Part shown: piece by piece, positions 1 through 8,707 of the stretch
How positions within the stretch are numbered: the stretch's first letter is position 1
Layout: each line of letters starts with the position of its first letter
NCBI RefSeq assembly: GCF_000178835.2
Contig: NC_015275.1
Location: 207,001-271,000, forward strand
DNA length: 64,000 nucleotides
Direction of reading: 5' to 3'
From: Cellulosilyticum lentocellum DSM 5427
GTDB taxonomy: Bacteria > Bacillota > Clostridia > Lachnospirales > Cellulosilyticaceae
Translations under genes and position numbers: made by a program
Notes under the pieces: model-generated
Told to the model about the DNA's origin: nothing
Database searches by the model: none
The model's input: only the letters and a program-made list of their open reading frames with translations

Positions 1-552
1 TGGAAAATCCTTGCACAGAAGAATCAGCTTTTAGTGAGACAAAGAGAAACAGGAAAGCAAGATAGAGAAAGTGTACTCCTCATTCTAAGCCCAATAGGGA
101 GCCATATTGAGGAAGAAAGGCTACGCTATGAATTACAAGATAGAAGCTTAACAGCTAGTTTATCTTTAAGTTATCAATTAGTAGCCAAGGGGCATCAAGT
201 AGCTTTTATGTATTATCAAAAAGGAAATTGGATTAAGGCTTCTTTAAAGTATGCCAGGGAAATTCAATACCTAAGAGAAAAGTTAGCCAGCTATGAGCAA
301 CTGGAATCTTCAAAGGATAGGACTTATAGAGGGGCTTTAAGAGCCTTTCTAAAGGGAATAGAGAAGGAGCAAGGTCTGAAAATAGTAGTTGCCCAAGATA
401 TAGACCAAGCAGTGCTTTATTATTTGGATGCATGGCGTAAGAAGCCGGAGGATATTAAATTGCTTTGCGTTGGTAAAACCATTAATAAAACAAGCACCGT
501 AGACATAGAAGCCTGGCAAGTAACAAAGGATTATGAGCTGAAGAAGCTATAG
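1..552 (+). CDS. DUF58 family protein, C-terminal part (cut by window edge)
   Basis: The frame is open from base 1 to the stop at 550-552, so this is the 3' end of a longer gene; the GTG at 34 is internal. The first residues (WKILAQKNQLLVR) fit the conserved DUF58 segment in which an invariant Trp-Lys leads into a short strand before the C-terminal half of the domain. The rest is a charged alpha/beta region without membrane segments. DUF58 genes usually lie between a MoxR-type AAA ATPase and a TgpA-like transglutaminase, and the next gene 14 bp downstream is exactly that. The biochemical function of DUF58 is unknown; a role in envelope assembly or chaperoning is inferred from context. Confidence 0.72.
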   Translation, partial: WKILAQKNQLLVRQRETGKQDRESVLLILSPIGSHIEEERLRYELQDRSLTASLSLSYQLVAKGHQVAFMYYQKGNWIKASLKYAREIQYLREKLASYEQLESSKDRTYRGALRAFLKGIEKEQGLKIVVAQDIDQAVLYYLDAWRKKPEDIKLLCVGKTINKTSTVDIEAWQVTKDYELKKL

Positions 553-566
553 AAAGGAGGATAAAG

Positions 567-2816
567 ATGGGTAAACCTACAAAAACTAAGCTTATAGGTA
601 CAAGCTTAGTAAGTATATTACTAGTTTTAAGTATGAGTTTATACGGGGGTTTTCATTTACTTATTGGATTGACTCTCTTAGTGTTAATACAAGGCTTACT
701 TATTAGTCTTTGTAAAAAGCTATTAGCTATAGCTCAGGTAGATAGCGAGCAGAGAAGCTACATTTTTCCTCTTTTTCAGATCGTCACCGTTTGCTTATTT
801 ACTATAGCTATCTATTTAATGAGTCAGGCTGCTTATGCGGAGAAGATTAGTTATTTATATTGGCTTTCTCATCTTTTTGATAAGAATCTATCTATTATAG
901 AGTTTGAAGTAGCTACCTATATCTTTGTTAACTATTTTTTTGTGACTGTTGTGCTATACGGAAAACCTCTTAGTAAGATGCTTGGTGATAAAATAGATCG
1001 TTGGTTACCACCAAGTTGGATTCTAATCTTTTCTATTATATTAATTGTGTATACAAGAGAAGGGTTTAATCATTTTACAAGAATTAGTAGTCTGATGATA
1101 GGATCAGGAGTTCTTATTCTAGTGCTATTTATGAGAAAAGCAGAAGGGAAAATGCACCACACGCGCTATATATTTGAGCCAGGACATTATTTCATTACCT
1201 TTACCATAATGGTTTTAGTGCTCTGGGGATTAGGAACCAATATGCCCAAAGTACAAGAGTTGCCGGGGACTAGATGGCTAAAGAACTTAAGAAGTAACTT
1301 TGGAACACAAGCAAATTTAGATAATAATTTGCCAGCTAGCTCTGAGCTTACTAAGGATTTAGTTTTATCGGATGTTATTTTATTTGAAGTGGATGCCAGT
1401 GAACCTATTTACCTTAGAGAAGTAGCTTATAAAAAATATATTAATAATGCTTGGGAGTTTGAAGTAGGAGATAGTTCCTATGAAAGCTACATTGATTTTA
1501 GACCAGCATACTTAGAAGCAGAATATAGTCAGACTGTTACTATTTTAAATGAAATGGCGTGGCTTAGGACTCAAAAGCCAGAGCTTTTTTCGGAGTATAA
1601 GCAAATTCTAAATAGAGAAAGCTCCATTACTATGAAAAAGCGCTATACCATTAATCAAAACCCTATTAATAAAGTCAATTATTTTACCATTAATGGTTTT
1701 ACTAACATTCAGGATAGCTTAGCTTCTAGAATCTATTATTATGGTAATCTAGAAAATATTTATTTTCATAGTGACCGCCTTGTTGAGCCTACTTGGTATC
1801 AAGTCAGCTATTACGATCGTACGCCAAAGCAAGGAAGTAGAGAATATGCTTTTTTAAAGGGCTTAAGTCATAATCGTTTTGTTAACTTATACAAAGAATT
1901 ACAAGCTTACAGAGAAGATGGCCTCTATAACAAAGAACTTATTCCAAAGCTTCTTAGGACCTATACGCCCCTAGTACAGTATCAAAAAGTACAACAAAGC
2001 TATTTACAGATACCAGAAGAGATAGAATATCCAATTTACGAGTTAACCAAAGAAGTTATTAAAGGAGAAGTATCTGACTGGGGACAAGCTGAAGCCATTT
2101 GTAACTATTTAAAAGAGAATTATATTTATAATCTTCAAAGTAAACCAGTCCAGCAAGGCGACGATGTTTATGACTTTCTTTTTAATCAAAAGCAAGGCGT
2201 TTGTCAAGAGTTTGCAAGTAGTATGGTACTCATGTGCCGCTCTGTAGGCTTGCCGACAAGGTATGTAACTGGGTATTTAGTTACAGAAAAGAAGCCCGGA
2301 ACAACCAATACCTATGTGGTCAGAGAAAAGGATGCCCATGCTTTTGCAGAAGTTTATATTCCGGCCTATGGTTGGATGTTATTTGACCCTACGCCCCCAA
2401 TCGTTCAGGAGAACCTAGAGCCTGAGAAAACCAAACAAATGATAGCAGCGGATTATATGCAGCTAGGTCTAGGAAGTTTAATTTTTGTTCTTTGTATTTT
2501 CTTAAGCTTTAAGTTTGTTCACGGAGTAAAGACTATCTATTGGCTCCTGCTACTGCATTTAAAACCTACTAAGTGGGGAATAGAAAGCTTAATGAGAAGG
2601 ACCTTATTTCTCCTAGAAAAGAAGGGCTATCCAAAGGGGGAAAAGGAAACTATTAGTCAGTACCAAAAACGTATGGTAGATGAAGGTTTTTCTATAGAGT
2701 TAGTAGTAAGTTTGTTTGAAAAAAGTACCTTTGGTCATCAACCTCCTAGTCGTGAGGAGCTTAAGCTAGCGGTTAAAGCCTATAGAGGTCTTAGGAAAAA
2801 ATCAAAGTCTACTTAG
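567..2816 (+). CDS. TgpA-like membrane transglutaminase-domain protein
   Basis: 749 aa, with GAAAGGAGG placed well before ATG 567. The N-terminal third is polytopic (several hydrophobic helices within about residues 10-230). An extracytoplasmic region follows, then a transglutaminase-like core around residues 500-615, one more membrane helix near 635-660 and a cytoplasmic tail. The papain-like triad is visible: Cys546 in GVCQEF, His591 in KDAHAF and Asp607 in FDPTPP. This is the DUF3488/TgpA architecture. It is translationally close to the upstream DUF58 gene, the usual operon. The family is thought to act on peptides or proteins outside the membrane; the substrate is unknown. The triad is intact, so activity (protease or cross-linking) is plausible. 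Confidence 0.9.
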   Translation: MGKPTKTKLIGTSLVSILLVLSMSLYGGFHLLIGLTLLVLIQGLLISLCKKLLAIAQVDSEQRSYIFPLFQIVTVCLFTIAIYLMSQAAYAEKISYLYWLSHLFDKNLSIIEFEVATYIFVNYFFVTVVLYGKPLSKMLGDKIDRWLPPSWILIFSIILIVYTREGFNHFTRISSLMIGSGVLILVLFMRKAEGKMHHTRYIFEPGHYFITFTIMVLVLWGLGTNMPKVQELPGTRWLKNLRSNFGTQANLDNNLPASSELTKDLVLSDVILFEVDASEPIYLREVAYKKYINNAWEFEVGDSSYESYIDFRPAYLEAEYSQTVTILNEMAWLRTQKPELFSEYKQILNRESSITMKKRYTINQNPINKVNYFTINGFTNIQDSLASRIYYYGNLENIYFHSDRLVEPTWYQVSYYDRTPKQGSREYAFLKGLSHNRFVNLYKELQAYREDGLYNKELIPKLLRTYTPLVQYQKVQQSYLQIPEEIEYPIYELTKEVIKGEVSDWGQAEAICNYLKENYIYNLQSKPVQQGDDVYDFLFNQKQGVCQEFASSMVLMCRSVGLPTRYVTGYLVTEKKPGTTNTYVVREKDAHAFAEVYIPAYGWMLFDPTPPIVQENLEPEKTKQMIAADYMQLGLGSLIFVLCIFLSFKFVHGVKTIYWLLLLHLKPTKWGIESLMRRTLFLLEKKGYPKGEKETISQYQKRMVDEGFSIELVVSLFEKSTFGHQPPSREELKLAVKAYRGLRKKSKST

Positions 2817-2852
2817 AAAAAAGTGCTAGAAATAGCTTGGACCGAATACATT

Positions 2853-2874
2853 AAAGTAAGTAGTATATTACTTT
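2853..2874. promoter_or_regulatory. short inverted repeat before the 2889 gene
   Basis: AAAGTAA at 2853-2859 and TTACTTT at 2868-2874 form a perfect 7-bp inverted repeat with an 8-nt spacer, immediately before the GGGAGG ribosome binding site of the next gene. It could be an operator or a weak mRNA hairpin. No protein can be assigned. Confidence 0.3.
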
Positions 2875-2888
2875 GATGGGAGGTTCTT

Positions 2889-3188
2889 ATGAATAGAAAA
2901 GAGGCTTTTAGAAGATGGCTACAAAATGAGACGGTAGCAAAAACAGGAAGATCTATTCCGGCAAAGACGATTGAGAGCTATATTAAAGGGGTAAGTCATC
3001 TGTCAGATGCTATGTATGAGAATGGTGTTATTGATAAGAGGCTTTATAGTATGAATCAAAGCGGTGAGTTAGAAGGTGCTATTTCAGCGATTAAAAAGAG
3101 TCATGTGTATATTAATATGAACAATGAAAGCGGGAATGTTTTACATAAGGCACTTAACCAATATGTGAAGTTTTGTAGTAATCAATAA
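2889..3188 (+). CDS. small helical protein, restriction-enzyme N-terminal-domain-like
   Basis: 99 aa, RBS GGGAGG 7 nt before ATG. No signal or membrane segment. The pattern (FRRWL near the start, SYIKGVSHLSD, then a basic helix and NESGN...LNQYVKFC at the end) resembles the small helical module often found at the N terminus of HNH/Mrr-type restriction endonucleases and related DNA-processing proteins; here it stands alone. Similarity is by recalled pattern only. It may be a free-standing DNA-binding module or the remnant of a larger enzyme. It ends just before a strong terminator, so it looks monocistronic. Confidence 0.6.
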   Translation: MNRKEAFRRWLQNETVAKTGRSIPAKTIESYIKGVSHLSDAMYENGVIDKRLYSMNQSGELEGAISAIKKSHVYINMNNESGNVLHKALNQYVKFCSNQ

Positions 3189-3190
3189 GA

Positions 3191-3240
3191 AAGTGGGGCA
3201 TGGAGCTAATTAAGTTAGTCTCATGCCCCACTTTTATTAT
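3191..3240 (+). terminator. rho-independent terminator
   Basis: AAGTGGGGCATG (3191-3202) pairs with CATGCCCCACTT (3222-3233) and is followed by a T-rich run. It ends the 2889 gene. Confidence 0.85.
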
Positions 3241-3439
3241 ATAGGTTATAAAATTTAACGCTTATGCTATAAATACAAGACAGTATGTTATATAATGAGG
3301 TTATTCTGAGTTGAATTTCAAATATTCAGTTTTAAATTAAAGCATAGTAGATTCCTAGGAAGAAAAAGAGACTGATAGAATTTATTATGAATAGAGAGAT
3401 AAGGGTGCAACATAAAAGAGAGTATTATGGGGGGATTGG

Positions 3440-5050
3440 ATGTTTCAAAAGAAAAGTGACATGGTTATGCAAGAGGAACAGTTAAGGGTGGAGGAAAAAA
3501 AGCCAGAACTAGTAGAAATAGCAGAAGAACTCCATCAAACAAAGGAGAGCGTTGTTGCTAGAATTAAACAAGGAAGAAGGTCTTGGTGCAAGGAGGCTTG
3601 CCTTTTTTCAAGTATAGCACTTGTGTTAAGCATGGGTGCAAGTGGCATATTAGCCATGTATTTAAAAAATTTAGGGATTATTCAGCGCATCCTAAGTTGG
3701 TTTGAAAAATCTGGCGCTGATGATAAGATGAGAGAAACTATAGCAAATCCTATGCTAATGGCGTATAGCATGTTGTATGGTGGAGAAAATCAGGTTTATT
3801 TTATTTTTAATAAGATGGATGAATACCGTTTTACAGTCATGTTACCTCTTTTCTTTATAGGAATAACTATTTTTCTGCTATGGCTTTCGGAGAAGCTTCG
3901 TTATGCCATTACTAAAAGAACCAGAGATATGTATAGTAATATTGCCATAGCCATGATCAATGGGCTAGTAGTGACAGGTGTTGCTTTTTTGCTTAGTAAG
4001 CAGCTAACCATAAGAGGAGAAGGAATTACTGGTCTTATGCAGGATTCTAGATTGAATTTATTATATGAACAGTATGTGGCATCTGCAATTAGACCTTCTT
4101 TAAAAATAATTTCTACTGTAGACCTTTTAAGGTTATGGGGAATGAGTTTTACTTTGACGCTTTTTACACTAACCTTTTTCGCAAGGAAGCAGCTGGTATT
4201 TAAAAAATACGACCAAATAGTGCCTACTTTAATTTATATAGCAAGAATGATCTTTATAGCGGTAGTGATTTTAGCCTTAGTGATTTCAGGAAGGATTGTA
4301 TTTAGTGGTGCTTATATGACCATGAGTTTTACGCAGCTGCATCTTTTCTTAGAGACTTTTTGTTTCTTGATGGGAATGCTGTTATGTGCTTTATTAACGG
4401 GTCATGTATCGTTTATAGATTATTTAGTAGATGCCAATAGCTTGTTGGAGCTAAAGATGGAGCTTTTTACAATGGAGGCATGGTTTAAGAAAAATGTCTC
4501 TTATTTAGATAATCCAATAGGGAGTTATTTTCTTGTGCTGATGCTTTTAGTTTTAGGCGTTATTCTTCTAAGTAGCTTTAGGCATTGGAGAGGGCGAGGT
4601 GTTCGTTTTAATCAAGGTTTTGCAGAAACACTTGTAGTGGCCACCATTTTAAGTTTAAGTGCAGGGCTATTTTCAAGGCTTGGAGCATTCTCCTTTAGTT
4701 TAGATTGTGATACGACTAACAGAAGTGTAAATTTCAATAACTTAGTAGCTGACATAGGCGCTACAAATTTCTGGGAAGTAGCAACCAAGGTATTTACTGT
4801 AACCTTCTTGCTTTTTTTACTGGGATGGGCACTTAATCAATTATTACCAAAGCTAGTAGATACCTTAGGTAAAATTCCAGAAGCGAGATGGAATTATTTT
4901 GTGTGGATAAGCCTGATTATCATAGTAGCACTCGTTATTGTACTTACCATTAACCCTGAAGCTGTTAATGAGATTAGTAAAATGTTTAGTGATGCTATCT
5001 GGAAATCGCAGCTTAATATTTTATTAAGGTTAGAAGAAGTATTTAAATAG
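3440..5050 (+). CDS. polytopic membrane protein of unknown function
   Basis: 536 aa, preceded by GGGGGG. A charged cytoplasmic N terminus of about 50 residues (Glu/Lys rich, coiled-coil-like) leads into roughly ten hydrophobic segments spread to the C terminus (for example near residues 53-72, 130-150, 170-190, 235-250, 270-295, 310-330, 375-390, 405-420, 455-470 and 490-510). No catalytic motif, ATP-binding site or transporter signature is recognisable. It stands alone between a terminator and a three-unit 20-bp repeat. A transporter or lipid-linked polymer protein is possible, but nothing in the sequence decides it. Confidence 0.75.
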   Translation: MFQKKSDMVMQEEQLRVEEKKPELVEIAEELHQTKESVVARIKQGRRSWCKEACLFSSIALVLSMGASGILAMYLKNLGIIQRILSWFEKSGADDKMRETIANPMLMAYSMLYGGENQVYFIFNKMDEYRFTVMLPLFFIGITIFLLWLSEKLRYAITKRTRDMYSNIAIAMINGLVVTGVAFLLSKQLTIRGEGITGLMQDSRLNLLYEQYVASAIRPSLKIISTVDLLRLWGMSFTLTLFTLTFFARKQLVFKKYDQIVPTLIYIARMIFIAVVILALVISGRIVFSGAYMTMSFTQLHLFLETFCFLMGMLLCALLTGHVSFIDYLVDANSLLELKMELFTMEAWFKKNVSYLDNPIGSYFLVLMLLVLGVILLSSFRHWRGRGVRFNQGFAETLVVATILSLSAGLFSRLGAFSFSLDCDTTNRSVNFNNLVADIGATNFWEVATKVFTVTFLLFLLGWALNQLLPKLVDTLGKIPEARWNYFVWISLIIIVALVIVLTINPEAVNEISKMFSDAIWKSQLNILLRLEEVFK

Positions 5051-5090
5051 GATGAAGACGGCTTTAAAGCAATACATATAGGGATTCAGT

Positions 5091-5150
5091 AAGGATTAAA
5101 AAAATGTAAGAAAGATTAAAAAAACATAAGAGAGATTAAAAAGAAATAAA
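5091..5150. repeat. three tandem 20-bp A-rich repeats
   Basis: Three contiguous 20-bp units (5091-5110, 5111-5130, 5131-5150) share a GATTAAAAA core followed by ATAAG or a close variant. The exact 20-bp period, about two helical turns, puts the A-tracts on one face of the DNA. The units lie 80-140 bp upstream of the glycosyltransferase start. They may be stacked binding sites or an intrinsically bent upstream element. Confidence 0.6.
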
Positions 5151-5229
5151 AATGACGCACTAGGGGATATAAATGGTTTATTATACAATAGTATAAAGAG
5201 TGAAGGGTTATATTAAGGAGGAGTTTCTT

Positions 5230-6432
5230 ATGAAAATACTACTGACGACAGATGCTTTTGCACCTATTGTGAATGGGGTAGTAACATCAGTAATGACATT
5301 ATATACTCAGTTAAAGTTAAGGGGACATGATGTGAGAATCTTAGCATTAGCACATGAGGGCTGTTCTAGGCAAGAGGGCGATGTTTATATGATTCGTTCT
5401 TTTAGTGTCAATATCTATCCTGATGCAAGGGCAACTGTAAATTATAAGAGTAGAATGGTGAGTGAAATTATCAAGTGGGGACCAGATATTATTCACTCTC
5501 AAACAGAATTTTGTTCCTTTTTATTTGCTAGAAAGATAGCAAAGAAATTAGATATTCCAATTATCCATACTTATCATACGTTATATCAAGATTATACAAG
5601 TTATTTTACTAAACATGAAAACTTAGGTAAAAAAGCAGTTATTATTTTTTCAAGGCGTATATTAAAAACAGTAGACACAGTGGTTGTTCCTACCAATAAA
5701 ACCAAAGGAATATTAGAAGCCTATCATATTGAACCACCCATAGAGGTGATTCCAAATGGAATTGATTTTACTAGATTTAAAAAAACACTTACTCAGGAAG
5801 AAAAAAATGCTCTCCAAGGAACTTTAAACATACCACGGGGTCATAAGGTAATAGTAACTGTGGGTAGAGTAGGTAAAGAAAAAAATCTAGATGAAGTCAT
5901 GCTAAATATGAAAGCATTAATAGAACAAAGAAAAAATATATCTTTGGTGATTGTAGGGAATGGTCCATACAGGCTAGAGCTAGAAAAGATGGCAGAGCAA
6001 CTAGGGATTCGAGACTCAGTTGTATTTGCAGGTATGATTGATCAAATGGAAATCTATAAATACTACAAACTAGGCGATATTTTTGTAAGTGGTTCTACGA
6101 GTGAAACACAAGGCCTAACTTATATTGAAGCTTTAATCAATGAAGTGCCTATTGTTTGTAGAAAAGATGATTGCTTAAAGGCACTCCTAAAAGAAGGCTA
6201 TAATGGGTATACTTATGAGACTAGTGAGGAATTCATCCATATTATCAATGATTTATTGGATCATCCAGATAAATATAATGAAATAAAAGCACATACGGCT
6301 GAAAGTGTGCAAGCTTATAGTAGTGAGATCTTTGGTAAAAGGATTGAAGCACTATATGAAAAAGTAATAGCTAATAAAGAGCAAGGTTATGTAGAGCAAC
6401 ATGATGATAACCATACAGCGATTGTAAGCTAG
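5230..6432 (+). CDS. GT4 glycosyltransferase, probable diacylglycerol glucosyltransferase
   Basis: 400 aa from ATG 5230, preceded by AAGGAGG; an in-frame upstream ATG at 5200 has no RBS. The N terminus (MKILLTTDAFAPIVNGVVTS) is the GT4 donor/acceptor loop start. IPIIHTYHTLYQDYTSYF is typical of bacterial 1,2-diacylglycerol 3-glucosyltransferases (LafA/MGlcDAG-synthase group). The C-terminal nucleotide-sugar fold has VTVGRVGKEKNLDE, and the E-x7-E motif is Glu292-Glu300 in SETQGLTYIEAL. No membrane helix, as expected for a peripheral membrane glycosyltransferase. Likely role: first sugar addition to diacylglycerol for glycolipid or lipoteichoic-acid anchors. The acceptor is inferred; another GT4 specificity remains possible. 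Confidence 0.82.
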   Translation: MKILLTTDAFAPIVNGVVTSVMTLYTQLKLRGHDVRILALAHEGCSRQEGDVYMIRSFSVNIYPDARATVNYKSRMVSEIIKWGPDIIHSQTEFCSFLFARKIAKKLDIPIIHTYHTLYQDYTSYFTKHENLGKKAVIIFSRRILKTVDTVVVPTNKTKGILEAYHIEPPIEVIPNGIDFTRFKKTLTQEEKNALQGTLNIPRGHKVIVTVGRVGKEKNLDEVMLNMKALIEQRKNISLVIVGNGPYRLELEKMAEQLGIRDSVVFAGMIDQMEIYKYYKLGDIFVSGSTSETQGLTYIEALINEVPIVCRKDDCLKALLKEGYNGYTYETSEEFIHIINDLLDHPDKYNEIKAHTAESVQAYSSEIFGKRIEALYEKVIANKEQGYVEQHDDNHTAIVS

Positions 6433-6454
6433 TATAAATAGAAAAAAGTGACTT

Positions 6455-6506
6455 AAAAGAGGAGTTTGCGGTGTATGAGAAATGGGCAGCTCCTCTTTTC
6501 TTTTTA
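6455..6506 (+). terminator. terminator hairpin after the glycosyltransferase gene
   Basis: AAAAGAGGAG (6455-6464) pairs perfectly with CTCCTCTTTT (6490-6499), followed by CTTTTT. The 25-nt loop is long and contains the GTG start of the small ORF at 6471, and the 5' arm is also its ribosome binding site. Confidence 0.6.
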
Positions 6507-6707
6507 CGATTCATCATTCTAGGTTTGTCTCAGTGGAGCAGTATGGCTTTTATAATGCTAGAGGTTCTGGTGGTCTGGCTAGAATATTTGTTTTATAAAA
6601 GACATCTTATTTGTTGCTCGGAGGCTCAGCGATTAGCTATTATTAAGTATTATGTTGTTATAGCCAATATAACCACGGTAACCATGGGGGTGCTTATTCA
6701 GATTTAA
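6471..6707 (+). CDS. possible small hydrophobic membrane protein
   Basis: 78 aa from GTG 6471, with AGAGGAG 7 nt upstream. The translation has two to three hydrophobic stretches separated by a short basic segment (YKRHL), as in a small membrane protein. I recognise no family. The start region lies inside a terminator-like hairpin, so either the ORF is fortuitous or its translation is controlled by that hairpin, which would hide the ribosome binding site. Doubtful. Confidence 0.35.
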   Translation: MYEKWAAPLFFLRFIILGLSQWSSMAFIMLEVLVVWLEYLFYKRHLICCSEAQRLAIIKYYVVIANITTVTMGVLIQI

Positions 6708-6853
6708 ATACAAAAGAATCCCTTTTGTAGCAACTTTGAGTATAATAAGAATAAACGTATTAATAGACTTTTGATAGTGACTGAATAGTTATGTGTTTTT
6801 TTATAATGAAATAAGAATAATGATAAAGAAAAAAGTAGAGGGAGGGACAGTTC

Positions 6854-7774
6854 TTGACATTACAACAGTTAAAATATGTAGTGGCTATAGCCGATAAAGG
6901 CTCTATTAATGAAGCGGCTAAATATTTATTTATTTCACAGCCCAGCTTATCTAATGCCATAAAAGATTTAGAGAAGGAAATTAAAATCACAATTTTTACT
7001 AGAACCAATAGAGGTATTCAAATTTCTTCTGAAGGAGCAGAATTCTTAGGCTATGCTAGACAAGTTCTTCAGCAATCGGAACTATTAGAACAAAAGTATT
7101 TAAGTGGGATGCCAGCGAAGCAACGCTTTTCAGTATCTACTCATCATTATCTTTTTGCAGCCAATGCCTTTGTAGACTTAATCAAGGAATTTGGAGGTGA
7201 GGAGTATGAATTCACCTTTAGAGAAACCAAGACGTATGAAGTTATTGATGATGTGAAAAATCTTAGAAGTGAGATTGGACTTATTTATTTGTCAGATTTC
7301 AATGCGCCAGTCATTGGGAAGCTTCTAAAAGAAAGTAACTTAGTTTTTACCGAACTTTTTACAGCAAGACCTCATGTGTTTTTATATAAGCATCATCCGC
7401 TAGCTCAAAATAAAACCATTACTCTAGAGGAATTAGAAGATTATCCTTGTGTATCCTTTGAACAAGGTGATCAAAACTCTTTTTACTTTTCAGAGGAGGT
7501 ATTAAGTACTCGAAGTGTGAAAAAAAGCATTAAAGTAAGCGACCGAGCAGCAGTAGTTAATATGATGATAGGTGTTAATGCTTATACCTTTTCAACAGGG
7601 GTATTTCCAGAATATCTTCACGGGGAAGATATTGTATCTATTCCCTTGGAAGCAGATGAGAAAATCTGCGTAGGAACGATTATACATAAGGATACAACCC
7701 TCACTCATTTGGGTGAGATTTACCTAGAAGCATTAAAGAGAATTGCTGAGAACTTAAAAAATAAAGTGGGGTGA
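6854..7774 (+). CDS. LysR family transcriptional regulator
   Basis: 306 aa from TTG 6854, supported by GAGGGAGGG upstream. Residues 1-60 are the winged helix (LTLQQLKYVVAIADKGSINE, then ISQPSLSNAIKDLEKE as recognition helix). The rest is a periplasmic-binding-protein-like effector domain. Monocistronic, followed by a terminator. LysR regulators commonly control a neighbouring gene, but here the neighbours face the same way (glycosyltransferase upstream) or away, so the target is not apparent. Confidence 0.9.
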   Translation: MTLQQLKYVVAIADKGSINEAAKYLFISQPSLSNAIKDLEKEIKITIFTRTNRGIQISSEGAEFLGYARQVLQQSELLEQKYLSGMPAKQRFSVSTHHYLFAANAFVDLIKEFGGEEYEFTFRETKTYEVIDDVKNLRSEIGLIYLSDFNAPVIGKLLKESNLVFTELFTARPHVFLYKHHPLAQNKTITLEELEDYPCVSFEQGDQNSFYFSEEVLSTRSVKKSIKVSDRAAVVNMMIGVNAYTFSTGVFPEYLHGEDIVSIPLEADEKICVGTIIHKDTTLTHLGEIYLEALKRIAENLKNKVG

Positions 7775-7825
7775 AATCTAGGTAGATACTACCTAAATTT
7801 ACATGAACTTGATAGCTGCTAGGTG

Positions 7826-7864
7826 GAAATAAGAGGATGAGGGCTCTCTCCTCTCATTTCTTAT
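7826..7864 (+). terminator. imperfect terminator hairpin after the LysR gene
   Basis: GAAATAAGAGGA...GAG pairs with CTC...CCTCTCATTTC around a GGCT loop and is followed by TTAT. A further structured stretch with GGCATAA/TTATGCC follows at 7917-7957, in front of the convergent DJ-1 gene, and could serve that gene. Confidence 0.5.
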
Positions 7865-7967
7865 AAGCATTATTGACCTTATAAACGTCCAAGATATAAA
7901 CGAGGAGTGTAGAAGAGGCATAATATTTTCGAACTCCTTAGCTCCTCTACTTTATGCCGTTATTTTT

Positions 7968-8552
7968 CTAAAATCCCATTAGCTTCTTAACATGGTTACA
8001 ATTTTCCTTAGATGTAAGTAGCTCTAAAAGAGTGAAAGCTACATCAAAAGCAGTTGAGGGATTATAGGAAGTAATTATATTTTTATCTATAACAATAGGC
8101 TCATCACCAAGAACATTTGCACCAAAGTCAGCGAGTTGTTTTTGTCTTTGGCCATTTCCTAAATGATAGGTTGTGGCATTTCTACCCGCTAGTACGCCGC
8201 TTTTTCCAATAGGAAGTGCACCAACACAAATGGAAGCTATTATTTTTCCTGCTTTGTCAAATTCTCTGATTAAATTAAAAAAATCCTCACTAAAAGCATC
8301 TTCATAAAATCCCGCTTCTTCAAACCCCCCAGGTATTGCAAGTGCATGGAATTCATCAATTTTCACTTCACTGATAGATATTTCTGGAATCACAGTGAAG
8401 TTAAAGGTACATTTTAATTTTTCTCTTATGCCAACAGTGACTAAATCTGTGGTGCCATCCCCTTCTAACTTATTCCAACCTATAACATCAGTAAAAACGC
8501 TTGCTTCTACAGCTTCAAAACCATTGGCAAGAAGCAATAAAACTTTTTTCAT
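7968..8552 (-). CDS. DJ-1/PfpI family protein
   Basis: 194 aa. ATG at 8552 is chosen over the TTG three codons upstream because AGGAG sits 9 nt before it. The N-terminal MKKVLLLLANGFEAVEAS carries the conserved Glu13. The nucleophile-elbow Cys109 lies in ASICVGALPIGKSG, and a helical C-terminal part contains TSYNPSTAFDVAFTLLE. This matches the DJ-1/ThiJ/YajL branch (glyoxalase III-like, chaperone or deglycase activities proposed). Divergent from the LysR gene at 8708, which may regulate it. Substrate unknown. Confidence 0.88.
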   Translation of the reverse strand: MKKVLLLLANGFEAVEASVFTDVIGWNKLEGDGTTDLVTVGIREKLKCTFNFTVIPEISISEVKIDEFHALAIPGGFEEAGFYEDAFSEDFFNLIREFDKAGKIIASICVGALPIGKSGVLAGRNATTYHLGNGQRQKQLADFGANVLGDEPIVIDKNIITSYNPSTAFDVAFTLLELLTSKENCNHVKKLMGF

Positions 8553-8707
8553 ATACAGCAACTCCTTTGACTAGTTATATTGGATACCAAATGATTTTTA
8601 ATTATAGAACAAAGTATTTGATAAATAAAATTGAAATAAATGAAGTAAATAATCGAAATCTATGATACTGTGATACTATATATTCAAAGTATAAAGGAAT
8701 GGGATTA

